Of a stretch of 5,236 bases of DNA, positions 1-4,975 are shown piece after piece (position 1 is the first letter of the stretch; each line of letters starts with the position of its first letter). The notes beneath the pieces were generated by a model. It worked only from the letters and a program-made list of their open reading frames with translations. It ran no database searches and had not been told where the DNA came from. The translations under genes and the position numbers were made by a program. This DNA comes from Clostridia bacterium (lineage in GTDB: Bacteria; Bacillota_A; Clostridia; Oscillospirales; CAG-272): positions 1-5,236 of the forward strand of contig JAFXNX010000383.1 of assembly GCA_017529175.1 (NCBI GenBank). Reading direction: 5' to 3'.

Positions 1-340
1 GATCCAGGGGGGCGACCCCACGGGGACCGGAATGGGCGACGGCAAGCAGAAGCCTATAAAAGGAGAGTTCAGATCGAACGGAGTTGACAATAAGCTCTCT
101 CACGAACGCGGAGTGATCTCGATGGCGAGAACGAACGTAAAAGACTCTGCGACGTGTCAGTTCTTTATCTGTCACGGCGACGCGTCGTTCCTCGACGGAG
201 ACTACGCGGCGTTCGGAAAGATGACGGACGGCTTCGACGTTCTCGACGCGATAGCGGACGTTCCGGTAGTGTACGGAAGATCGGGAGAGCGCACGACGCC
301 GGTGACGCCCGTAGTCATCAAGAGGGCTTGGGAAGAGTAA
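1..340 (+). CDS. Cyclophilin-type peptidyl-prolyl cis-trans isomerase, 5'-truncated by the window edge
   Basis: The C-terminal 112 or so residues of a cyclophilin, which catalyses cis-trans isomerisation of Xaa-Pro bonds in protein folding. The reading frame is open from base 2 (IQGGDP...) to the TAA at 338-340, so the start codon and N-terminus lie outside the window. Visible family hallmarks are IQGGDPTGTG (active-site Gln), PIKGEF, GVISMART, the strongly conserved CQFFIC strand and DYAAFGKM. Trp121 of human CypA is replaced by Phe and His126 by Tyr, as is common in bacterial members. It is a clear paralogue of the convergent lipoprotein gene at 397-1050, with the same block order but different loop lengths. 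Whether this copy is also exported cannot be seen. A bidirectional hairpin terminator overlaps its stop codon. Family assignment is certain; the exact subfamily is not. Confidence 0.93.
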   Translation, partial: IQGGDPTGTGMGDGKQKPIKGEFRSNGVDNKLSHERGVISMARTNVKDSATCQFFICHGDASFLDGDYAAFGKMTDGFDVLDAIADVPVVYGRSGERTTPVTPVVIKRAWEE

Positions 341-393
341 AATACAAAAGAGAGCGTTCCGCGAAAACGGAACGCTCTCTTTTGTATTTTACT
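336..393. terminator. Bidirectional intrinsic terminator between convergent genes
   Basis: A perfect 26-bp inverted repeat (336-361 pairing with 368-393) with a 6-nt loop CGAAAA. The GC-rich core AGAGCGTTCC is flanked by A-rich DNA on the left and T-rich DNA on the right, so each strand yields a stem ending in a U-rich run (TTTTGTATTTT). It includes the stop codon of the left cyclophilin and ends 3 bp before the stop of the convergent one at 397. It therefore probably serves both genes. Confidence 0.88.
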
Positions 394-396
394 GAA

Positions 397-1050
397 TTAA
401 TCCATCCTTGTTATACTGTTGATAATAACGGTCTCGACAGGGTGCGATAATTCGGTTTGCTTTAAAGGACTGGGTTCGACTTCAACGTTCGAGATAGCAG
501 TCAGCACGTCCTCGCCGCTTGTGATCTTACCGAACGCGGCGTATTTTCCGTCAAGCGAGACGGATGCGTCGGCGTTGCAGATAAAGAACTGCGAGGTGGC
601 GGAATCCATAGAGATGGAAGTCCTTGCCATGGAGATAACTCCGAACTGATGTGACAGAGGATTGTTGTATCCGTTCTCTGAAAACTCACCTTTGATAGGG
701 GAGCGGTCACCGGAGCCGGTGCCGTTGCCGTTCGGGTCGCCGCCCTGGATCATAAAGCCCTTCATGATCCTGTGGAACGTGAGCCCGTCGTAAAAGCCGC
801 GGTCAACGTACTGTAAGAAGTTCTCGACCGTGACAGGCGCGAGATCGGGATAAAGCTCGAATGTCATTTCTCCGAAGTCTTTAACGTCGATCTTTATATT
901 TACTTTGTTTGCGTACGGGTCGTCGACCTTTGGGCCGTCCGCCGCCGCTGCCGCAGGCTCGTCGTCTTTCGGATTTACGTCGATAGGCTCGCAGGCTATG
1001 AGAGAGAGGATCGCAATGAGCGATAAAACGATTATGAGTATTCTTTTCAT
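397..1050 (-). CDS. Lipoprotein cyclophilin (peptidyl-prolyl cis-trans isomerase)
   Basis: A complete 217-aa protein. Residues 1-19 form a lipoprotein signal (KR, hydrophobic core, lipobox LIAC) with the modified Cys at residue 20. Residues 21-45 are an acidic, Ala-rich linker. Residues about 48-212 form the cyclophilin domain. The active-site block FHRIMKGFMIQGGDP at 92-106 supplies Arg95, Phe99, Met100 and Gln102; SQFFIC is at 153-158, and SLDGKYAAFGKI is at 165-176. Ser replaces the CypA Trp121 and Tyr the His126. The expected role is folding of secreted or wall proteins on the outer face of the membrane. The ATG is supported by AAAGGAA about 9 nt upstream (1059-1066). There is no separate clear promoter just upstream, so it is probably transcribed by read-through of the structured RNA that starts near 1348. 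It ends convergent with a paralogue and shares its terminator. Confidence 0.95.
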   Translation of the reverse strand: MKRILIIVLSLIAILSLIACEPIDVNPKDDEPAAAAADGPKVDDPYANKVNIKIDVKDFGEMTFELYPDLAPVTVENFLQYVDRGFYDGLTFHRIMKGFMIQGGDPNGNGTGSGDRSPIKGEFSENGYNNPLSHQFGVISMARTSISMDSATSQFFICNADASVSLDGKYAAFGKITSGEDVLTAISNVEVEPSPLKQTELSHPVETVIINSITRMD

Positions 1051-1058
1051 TTGAGTCG

Positions 1059-1066
1059 TTCCTTTC
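1059..1066 (-). promoter_or_regulatory. Ribosome binding site of the lipoprotein cyclophilin
   Basis: The - strand reads GAAAGGAA about 8-9 nt before the ATG at 1050, which fixes the start. It lies only about 11 nt beyond the 3' strand of the closing helix of the upstream structured RNA. Folding of that RNA could therefore affect access to the site. Confidence 0.7.
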
Positions 1067-1076
1067 AGATTTGTGC

Positions 1077-1349
1077 TATAGCATAAGAGGCTCGAACACG
1101 CGCGGTTTTAAGCGACATATCGGAAACGCATTCTGTGTTAAGTCGCTTGGACGGATATTATACGTCCTGCGCGACTTGCCTTGTCTGCGCACCGATCTGC
1201 CTGCTTAAAACTCTTCGACCCGGGCGGAGCTGTCACCGAATGATTTTCGGTGCGGAGCGTGAAGACGTATTGTTATCCGTCGATCGCGACAATCCGAAAA
1301 GCGGCGATGACAACCCGCCTCAGGCGTGTGCGTTCGGGTCTCTTATGCT
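1077..1349 (-). ncRNA. Large structured RNA (about 270 nt) downstream of hpf; candidate raiA-motif-like RNA or regulatory leader
   Basis: No credible gene is seen between hpf and the cyclophilin, but this - strand segment folds extensively. A closing helix pairs the ends: TATAGCATAAGAG (1352-1340) with CTCTTATGCTATA (1089-1077), 13 of 13. Of these, 9-10 bp lie inside the predicted transcript. It continues inward as CCCGAACGC (1338-1330) with 1091-1099, with one mismatch and one wobble. The 5' half holds CGCC-TGA-GGCG (1326-1316), TCG-CGAT-CGA near 1289-1280, and CACCGAA/TTCGGTG (1252-1246/1240-1234) enclosed by TCTTC/GAAGA (1265-1261/1216-1212). The 3' half is one long rod: TTTTAAGC/GCTTAAAA (1210-1203/1113-1106), ATCGG/CCGAT (1196-1192/1123-1119), GCGCA/TGCGT (1190-1186/1130-1126), AAGTCGC/GCGACTT (1177-1171/1146-1140) and GGACG/CGTCC (1167-1163/1153-1149). 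A perfect promoter lies at the correct distance. No T-rich terminator follows, so it is either processed or an mRNA leader. RNA identity is inferred; the raiA link rests only on location and size. Confidence 0.68.
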
Positions 1350-1354
1350 ATATA

Positions 1355-1383
1355 ATTATAGCAACGACGTGGCAGTTTGTCAA
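1355..1383 (-). promoter_or_regulatory. Perfect consensus housekeeping sigma promoter for the structured RNA
   Basis: On the - strand, TTGACA (1383-1378), a 17-nt spacer and TATAAT (1360-1355), with TGC just before the -10 (extended -10). All 12 hexamer bases match the sigma-70/SigA consensus. The expected start is near 1348-1349, exactly at the 5' end of the foldable segment. Such perfect promoters are typical of abundant stable RNAs. Confidence 0.87.
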
Positions 1384-1396
1384 TATTAAAGAATCT

Positions 1397-1437
1397 GCAA
1401 AAAGCAAAGGGGGAGGTACGCTCGCAGTACCTCCCCC
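1397..1437 (-). terminator. Intrinsic terminator of hpf
   Basis: A perfect 11-bp stem GGGGGAGGTAC/GTACCTCCCCC (1409-1419 with 1427-1437) and a 7-nt loop. On the - strand it is followed by TTTGCTTTTTGC (1408-1397). It lies 43 nt past the hpf stop codon and 14 nt before the -35 of the next promoter, separating the two transcription units. Confidence 0.92.
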
Positions 1438-1479
1438 AGATCCCAACGGAGAACCTCCTCCGAAGGGCGTTTTTCATTA

Positions 1480-2016
1480 TTATTTGGCGTCCTCGGGAAC
1501 TATCAGACCGTAGCTTCCTGCCTCGCGCTTGTAAACTACGTTCGTCTCTCCGGTAAGCTCGTCTTTGTAGACGTAAAACGTGTGATCGAGAAGATTCATT
1601 TGAAGGATAGCTTCTTCCGCCGTCATCGGCTTGAGAGGGAAGCTCTTTGTTCTGATCTTGAACTCGTTCTCCTCTCCGAAGTAATCGTCGCCGCTTGTGT
1701 CTTCCGCGGGGTATTCGATCTTTTCGCGCAGCTTCTTCTGGAGTCTCGTCTTGTTCTTTCTCAGCTGACGCTCGATCGAATCGATGCACTCGTCAAGCGC
1801 TATGCGGAACGTCGGGCTTGTTTTCTCGGCGCGGAACAGCGTTCCGTTGCACGAGATCGTAACTTCCATTCTGTCGCTCTCGCGCACTTTACGGAGCGTT
1901 ACTACCGCCTCGGGCTCTCCTTTGAAATACTTGTCGAATTTTGCGAGTTTCTTCTCGATGAGAGATTTCGTCTCATCATACACGTTCATTTGTCTTCCGA
2001 TGATCGTTGTTTTCAC
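1480..2016 (-). CDS. hpf: Long-form ribosome hibernation promoting factor (HPF/RaiA/YfiA family)
   Basis: A 178-aa cytoplasmic protein that binds the 30S decoding region and drives formation of inactive 100S ribosome dimers in stationary phase or stress. The N-terminal S30AE domain covers about residues 1-98 (KTTIIGRQMNVYDETK, then the basic helix around SIERQLRKNKTRLQKK). An acidic linker spans about 102-118. The C-terminal dimerisation domain spans about 120-175 (KSFPLKPMTAEEAILQM, HTFYVYKDELTGETNVVY, YGLIVPE). This is the long form usual in Firmicutes. I chose the GTG at 2016-2014 rather than the in-frame ATG at 2103. The protein family begins at (M)KTTIIGR, AAGGTGG sits 8 nt upstream, and the 29 extra residues do not resemble the family and would start at about the predicted transcript start. 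It is monocistronic, with its own promoter, leader hairpin and terminator. Confidence 0.95.
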   Translation of the reverse strand: MKTTIIGRQMNVYDETKSLIEKKLAKFDKYFKGEPEAVVTLRKVRESDRMEVTISCNGTLFRAEKTSPTFRIALDECIDSIERQLRKNKTRLQKKLREKIEYPAEDTSGDDYFGEENEFKIRTKSFPLKPMTAEEAILQMNLLDHTFYVYKDELTGETNVVYKREAGSYGLIVPEDAK

Positions 2017-2090
2017 TTGGGACACCACCTTTTCTGTTGTAATAGCACCAAGGAGGAGCCGAGAATCAGTATTAAATACTTTATTCTCAT
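2013..2090 (-). CDS. Possible 25-codon leader ORF overlapping the hpf start
   Basis: ATG at 2090-2088 opens a 25-codon frame (MRIKYLILIL..., hydrophobic, then QQKRWCPK) that stops at TGA 2015-2013. That stop overlaps the GTG of hpf as GTGA. This arrangement would allow translational coupling. AAGGAGGAG lies directly before the ATG, but the core ends only about 2 nt from it, which is too close for normal initiation. Both the site and most of the frame lie inside a strong hairpin. It may be accidental. Confidence 0.22.
   Translation of the reverse strand: MRIKYLILILGSSLVLLQQKRWCPK
2025..2031 (-). promoter_or_regulatory. Ribosome binding site fixing the GTG start of hpf
   Basis: The - strand reads AAGGTGG, 8 nt before GTG (2016-2014). 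It lies outside the leader hairpin (2049-2100), so it is accessible when that hairpin is folded. Confidence 0.78.
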
Positions 2091-2100
2091 CTCCTCCTTG
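2049..2100 (-). promoter_or_regulatory. Long hairpin at the 5' end of the hpf mRNA
   Basis: CAAGGAGGAG (2100-2091) pairs perfectly with CTCCTCCTTG (2058-2049). Inside are GAGAAT/ATTCTC (2088-2083/2066-2061) and AGTAT/ATACT (2080-2076/2072-2068) with a TTA loop, giving 21 Watson-Crick pairs over 52 nt. With the predicted start near 2101, the transcript begins with this stem. It holds a Shine-Dalgarno-like AAGGAGG in its 5' arm and a matching anti-SD-like CCTCCTT in its 3' arm. It could protect the mRNA end, sense ribosome state, or match the published raiA-hairpin motif. Function is inferred. Confidence 0.72.
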
Positions 2101-2107
2101 CATCTAT

Positions 2108-2136
2108 ATTATAGCACACATTTTTTCATTTGTATA
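2108..2136 (-). promoter_or_regulatory. Promoter of hpf
   Basis: On the - strand, TATAAT (2113-2108) with the extended -10 TGC, and a weak -35 TATACA (2136-2131, 4 of 6) after a 17-nt spacer. The start is expected near 2101, just at the foot of the leader hairpin. Confidence 0.72.
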
Positions 2137-2193
2137 TAGTTTTTGTGAATTTCAGCTGAAAATTTTATGATTTTTCTTAATGATAAGTGCATA

Positions 2194-2222
2194 TTGACAA
2201 GAAAAAAATACGGAAGATGATC
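2194..2222 (+). promoter_or_regulatory. Possible second, distal promoter for the LRR-dockerin gene
   Basis: A perfect -35 TTGACA (2194-2199) is followed after 16 nt by GATGAT (2216-2221, 4 of 6 to TATAAT). The -10 is poor, so this is weaker evidence than the proximal site. Confidence 0.25.
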
Positions 2223-2240
2223 GCTTTTTGAACAAAGGTA

Positions 2241-2277
2241 TTGTGCGGCGATCGTAAGTATGATATAATATTATATC
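2241..2277 (+). promoter_or_regulatory. Proximal promoter of the LRR-dockerin gene with a palindrome over the -10
   Basis: TATAAT at 2264-2269 is preceded by TGA (extended -10). The -35 region TTGTGC (2241-2246) is poor, matching only TTG. The -10 sits in a perfect 16-bp palindrome, GATATAATATTATATC (2262-2277), which could be a repressor site or simply AT-rich promoter DNA. An inverted pair GATCGC (2219-2224) and GCGATC (2248-2253) lies upstream. Confidence 0.6.
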
Positions 2278-2291
2278 AATATTATTATCTT

Positions 2292-2295
2292 GGAG
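2292..2295 (+). promoter_or_regulatory. Ribosome binding site of the LRR-dockerin gene
   Basis: GGAG (in TTGGAGAAAAG) lies 7 nt before ATG 2303, just ahead of a good signal peptide. This supports the chosen start. Confidence 0.75.
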
Positions 2296-2302
2296 AAAAG
2301 CT

Positions 2303-4855
2303 ATGAAAAAACTGCTTTCCTTGACTCTCGTCGCGATAATGGTCTTCGCGACGTTCTCAGCCGCGATCCCCGTCGGAGCGGCAACATATTCGGGTACTTG
2401 CGGTGATAACCTTACGTGGACGCTTGATACGGATACCGGCGTGCTGACGATCTCCGGTACAGGGGGAATGGATGATTATTATTACGGATGGTCCGAAGCG
2501 CATGTTCCCTGGTATGACCATGTATCTTTGATCAAATCCGTTAATATTGCTTACGGTGTGACAACTATAGGAGATTTTGCGTTTTATGAGTGCTACCAGC
2601 TGACGTCTTTCACGATTCCGGGCAGTGTTACGTCGATAGGAGACGATGCATTTTTCAACTGCTACCAGCTGACGTCAATCACTATTCCCGACAGCGTGAC
2701 GTCGATAGGAGACAATGCATTTTCCAGCTGCAGCTCGCTGACGTCGATCACTATCCCGGACAGCGTGACGTCGATAGGCAGAGGGGTATTTCAAGATTGC
2801 AGTTCGCTGCCATCGATAATAATTCCAAATAAGGTGACGTCGATAGGAAAGTATGCATTTTTCTGTTGCAGCTCGCTGATATCAATAGTAATTCCGGACA
2901 GCGTAACGTTGATAGGAGAATCTGCATTTGAAAGCTGTAACGAATTGACGTCGATTGTTATCGGAAATGGTGTTCCGTCGATAGGCAACAGCGCATTTTC
3001 CAACTGCAGTTCGCTTGAAAGTATAACAGTGGGAGAGAGCAACACCAGATACCACTCTTCCGGAAACTGTTTGATAGAGACTGTATCAAAGACGCTGGTT
3101 TTGGGATGTAAAAACAGCGTTATCCCATCCGACGGCAGTGTGACGTCGATAGGTGGGAATGCATTTTCGCATTGCTACTCGCTGACGTCGATTAATATCC
3201 CTGACAGCGTGACCACGATAGGAGACAATGCATTTTCCGGCTGTAGCCGGCTTGCGTCGATTACGATCCACGACGGCGTGACGACGATAGGAAAATATGC
3301 ATTTGGGAATTGCCGTTCATTGACTTCGGTCACAATCCCTAACAGCGTGACGTCGATAGATGCATGCGCATTTTCCGAATGCGACTCGCTCACATCTATC
3401 ATAATCCCGGAGAGCGTGACGTCGATAGGAAGTATGGCATTTTCATACTGCGATTCGCTAGAATACAACGTATATGACAACGCAAAGTATATCGGAAACG
3501 AAAACAATCCGTATCTTGTTTTGGTAAGCGCGATAAATACAGAAATCCAATTATGCAGTATAAATGATAATACCAGATTTATTTCAGAATACGCTTTCGA
3601 CGGATGCGCTGCGCTGACCTCATTAACGCTCCCCTACAGCGTGACGTCGATAGGATATTGTGCATTTTACGGCTGCAGCTCGCTGACTTCGATCACGATC
3701 CCTGATGGGGTGACTTCAATAGGAGAATATGCATTTTATGGTTGCACATCGCTTCGATTGAATGAATACGACGGCGCTGAGTATCTCGGAAACGCTGAGA
3801 ACCCCTGCGTTGTGCTTTTCAAAGGATCATCTTTATGCGGCATAAATGAAAATACGAGAATAATCTATGAAAGAGCATTTTACTGGTGTTCCTTCGAAAA
3901 TTTGACAATCCCGAAAAATGTTGTATATATAGGCGACTACGCATTTGAATTTTTCGAGAGTGAAAGTATAACGGTTGAGGACGGAAATAGTAAGTATAGT
4001 TCCGTCGGAAACTGCCTGATCGATATCGATGCTGGATCGATCATTGTAGGATGTAAAAACAGTGTCATACCTACGGACGAAAGTGTAAAGTCGATAGGCG
4101 AGAGCGCTTTTATGGGGTGTTTTGATCTTACGGATATAACGATCCCTGAAAATATTAAATCGATAGGGCAAGACGCGTTCAGGTATTGCGGCAATCTTTT
4201 GAGCGTAGTGATCACGAAAAACGTTGAATCGATCGGCGAGCTTGCGTTTGGTTCGTGTAATTCGCTTGAAAGCATAACGGTCGAAGAAGGGAATAGAAGG
4301 TATCATTCATACGGGAACTGCGTCATCGAAACAGGGACAAAGTCTCTCGTGTTTGGCTGTAAAAACAGCGTGATACCCTCTGACGGAAGCGTCACGTCTA
4401 TAGAGCGATATGCTTTTTATGAATGCTATTCACTTGAGAGCATTATAATTCCGAACGGCGTGAAGTCAATTGATCAATATGCTTTTGACAATTGCTATTC
4501 GCTCAAGTACGTCGTGTTACCTAAAAGTATAAAATATATATCCAGTGGCGTGTTCAAAGATTGCTACTCGCTGACGGATGTTTACTACAGCGGAGCGGAA
4601 GAACAGTGGAATAATATGTATTTTGAATCTGGAAAGGACAGTTTGGAAAACGCGACGTTACATTTCATTACGATTCTTAAAGGCGACGCGGACGGCGACG
4701 GCGTTGTCGGAGCGAAAGATATACTCAACGTAAAGAAATTTATCTCCCTTATCGTCGATCTCGACGAGCAGTCGTTTATCAACGCCGACGTAAACGGCGA
4801 CGGTTTCGTCAATATGAAGGACGTACTCGCGACGATGAGGATCATTGCTGAGTGA
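2303..4855 (+). CDS. Secreted BspA-type leucine-rich-repeat protein with C-terminal type I dockerin
   Basis: An 850-aa exported protein. Residues 1-27 are a signal peptide (MKKLLSLTLVAIMVF..., likely cleaved after VGAA). Residues about 28-75 form the N-terminal BspA-like segment (GTCGDNLTWTLDTDTGVLTISG). About twenty 23-residue LRR units follow, with consensus ITIPDSVTSIGDNAFxxCxSLTS. Three 47-residue inserts (YHSSGNCLIET...GCKNSVIP) and two YDxAxYxGNxxNP inserts interrupt them. Residues 794-850 are a dockerin with two Ca-binding loops, DADGDGVVGAKD (795-806) and DVNGDGFVNMKD (829-840), each with Asp/Asn at positions 1, 3, 5 and an Asp at 12. Dockerins bind cohesin modules, so the protein probably docks to a scaffoldin or cell-surface complex. 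BspA-type LRRs mediate binding to host proteins or other cells. No catalytic domain is seen, so the target is unknown. It is monocistronic with its own terminator. Codon and base use in the repeats is more AT-rich than in the GC-rich dockerin. Confidence 0.95.
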   Translation: MKKLLSLTLVAIMVFATFSAAIPVGAATYSGTCGDNLTWTLDTDTGVLTISGTGGMDDYYYGWSEAHVPWYDHVSLIKSVNIAYGVTTIGDFAFYECYQLTSFTIPGSVTSIGDDAFFNCYQLTSITIPDSVTSIGDNAFSSCSSLTSITIPDSVTSIGRGVFQDCSSLPSIIIPNKVTSIGKYAFFCCSSLISIVIPDSVTLIGESAFESCNELTSIVIGNGVPSIGNSAFSNCSSLESITVGESNTRYHSSGNCLIETVSKTLVLGCKNSVIPSDGSVTSIGGNAFSHCYSLTSINIPDSVTTIGDNAFSGCSRLASITIHDGVTTIGKYAFGNCRSLTSVTIPNSVTSIDACAFSECDSLTSIIIPESVTSIGSMAFSYCDSLEYNVYDNAKYIGNENNPYLVLVSAINTEIQLCSINDNTRFISEYAFDGCAALTSLTLPYSVTSIGYCAFYGCSSLTSITIPDGVTSIGEYAFYGCTSLRLNEYDGAEYLGNAENPCVVLFKGSSLCGINENTRIIYERAFYWCSFENLTIPKNVVYIGDYAFEFFESESITVEDGNSKYSSVGNCLIDIDAGSIIVGCKNSVIPTDESVKSIGESAFMGCFDLTDITIPENIKSIGQDAFRYCGNLLSVVITKNVESIGELAFGSCNSLESITVEEGNRRYHSYGNCVIETGTKSLVFGCKNSVIPSDGSVTSIERYAFYECYSLESIIIPNGVKSIDQYAFDNCYSLKYVVLPKSIKYISSGVFKDCYSLTDVYYSGAEEQWNNMYFESGKDSLENATLHFITILKGDADGDGVVGAKDILNVKKFISLIVDLDEQSFINADVNGDGFVNMKDVLATMRIIAE
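2556..3437 (+). repeat. 69-bp tandem DNA repeat encoding the LRR units (homogeneous N-terminal block)
   Basis: The core GTGACGTCGATAGGA recurs at exact 69-nt steps. It sits near 2625, 2694, 2763, 2832, 2901 and 2970, then after an insert near 3138, 3207, 3276, 3345 and 3414. Further copies are near 3639 and 3708. Later units (near 4083, 4152, 4221, 4389, 4458, 4527) keep the protein pattern but have lost much of the DNA identity. The near-identical codons suggest recent expansion or gene conversion in the N-terminal block. Confidence 0.9.
3011..3151 (+). repeat. 47-codon insert repeat, copy 1 of 3
   Basis: Runs from SLESITVGE to SVTSI and contains YHSSGNCLIET and GCKNSVIPSDG. It is exactly 141 nt, like the copies at 3956-4096 and 4262-4402. 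It shares the DNA core TGTAAAAACAG with them. Confidence 0.85.
3455..3592 (+). repeat. LRR insert of the YDxAxYxGNxxNP type, copy 1 of 2
   Basis: Encodes SLEYNVYDNAKYIGNENNPY, then CSINDNTRFISEY. It is 138 nt and related to 3749-3874. This insert type replaces the second half of one LRR unit and the start of the next. Confidence 0.75.
3749..3874 (+). repeat. LRR insert of the YDxAxYxGNxxNP type, copy 2 of 2
   Basis: Encodes SLRLNEYDGAEYLGNAENPC, then CGINENTRIIYER. It is 126 nt, four codons shorter than copy 1, with the gap between the NP motif and the C(S/G)IN motif. Confidence 0.75.
3956..4096 (+). repeat. 47-codon insert repeat, copy 2 of 3
   Basis: Runs from ESESITVED to SVKSI, with YSSVGNCLIDI and GCKNSVIPTDE. 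It has the same length as copies 1 and 3 and is the most diverged of the three in protein sequence. Confidence 0.85.
4262..4402 (+). repeat. 47-codon insert repeat, copy 3 of 3
   Basis: Runs from SLESITVEE to SVTSI, with YHSYGNCVIET and GCKNSVIPSDG. It is closest to copy 1 although it lies more than 1.2 kb away. This suggests exchange between the two or selection on this module. Confidence 0.85.
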
Positions 4856-4859
4856 TGAA

Positions 4860-4875
4860 TTAGGAGTTAGGAGTT
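4860..4875. repeat. Short direct repeat TTAGGAG x2
   Basis: Just after the stop codon the DNA reads ATTAGGAGTTAGGAGTTG, two copies of TTAGGAGT-like units in tandem (7-nt step). It is probably a low-complexity intergenic repeat. No function is seen. Confidence 0.5.
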
Positions 4876-4909
4876 GAGGGCTTCGGAAACGAAGCCCTCT
4901 TATCTCTTT
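4876..4909 (+). terminator. Intrinsic terminator of the LRR-dockerin gene
   Basis: GAGGGCTTCG (4876-4885) pairs with CGAAGCCCTC (4890-4899) around a GAAA tetraloop. This gives a perfect 10-bp stem, followed by TTATCTCTTT. It lies 20 nt after the stop codon. Confidence 0.9.
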
Positions 4910-4975
4910 AGTCTCCACTTGTCAAAGGGATTCTTCGGCACGATGCGCCTCAGAATGACATGGGGTGAAGAAACA

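Noticed and set aside
154..450. Open frame of 98 codons on the + strand overlapping the left cyclophilin
   Set aside because: Arg-rich out-of-frame shadow of the cyclophilin, running through the terminator hairpin.
1077..1349. RNase P RNA, tmRNA, SRP RNA or a T-box
   Set aside because: I could not find the signature blocks of these RNAs (for example GAGGAAAGTCC, a tag frame with a tRNA-like end, GGTCCGGAAGGAAGCAGC, or GGGTGGTACCGCG). 6S RNA remains less likely because of the length and two-domain fold.
1077..1352. A MITE with terminal inverted repeats between hpf and the cyclophilin
   Set aside because: The inverted ends coincide with a perfect promoter and nested helices inside. There is no flanking target duplication. 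A folded RNA explains the symmetry better.
1135..1513. Two + strand open frames of 84 and 87 codons
   Set aside because: They cross the structured RNA, its promoter and the hpf terminator. They have no Shine-Dalgarno site and no protein-like composition.
2017..2103. Extension of hpf to the upstream in-frame ATG at 2103
   Set aside because: It would start at about the predicted transcription start and encode the leader hairpin. The GTG at 2016 has a good ribosome binding site and matches the family N-terminus.
1582..2170. + strand open frames of 185 and 128 codons opposite hpf
   Set aside because: Antisense shadows of a confidently identified gene. They have Leu/Phe/Ser-rich composition and no ribosome binding site.
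2791..4306. Several - strand open frames opposite the LRR gene
   Set aside because: The 69-nt repeat has a length divisible by three, so antisense frames stay open automatically. Their repeated pattern mirrors the LRR units.
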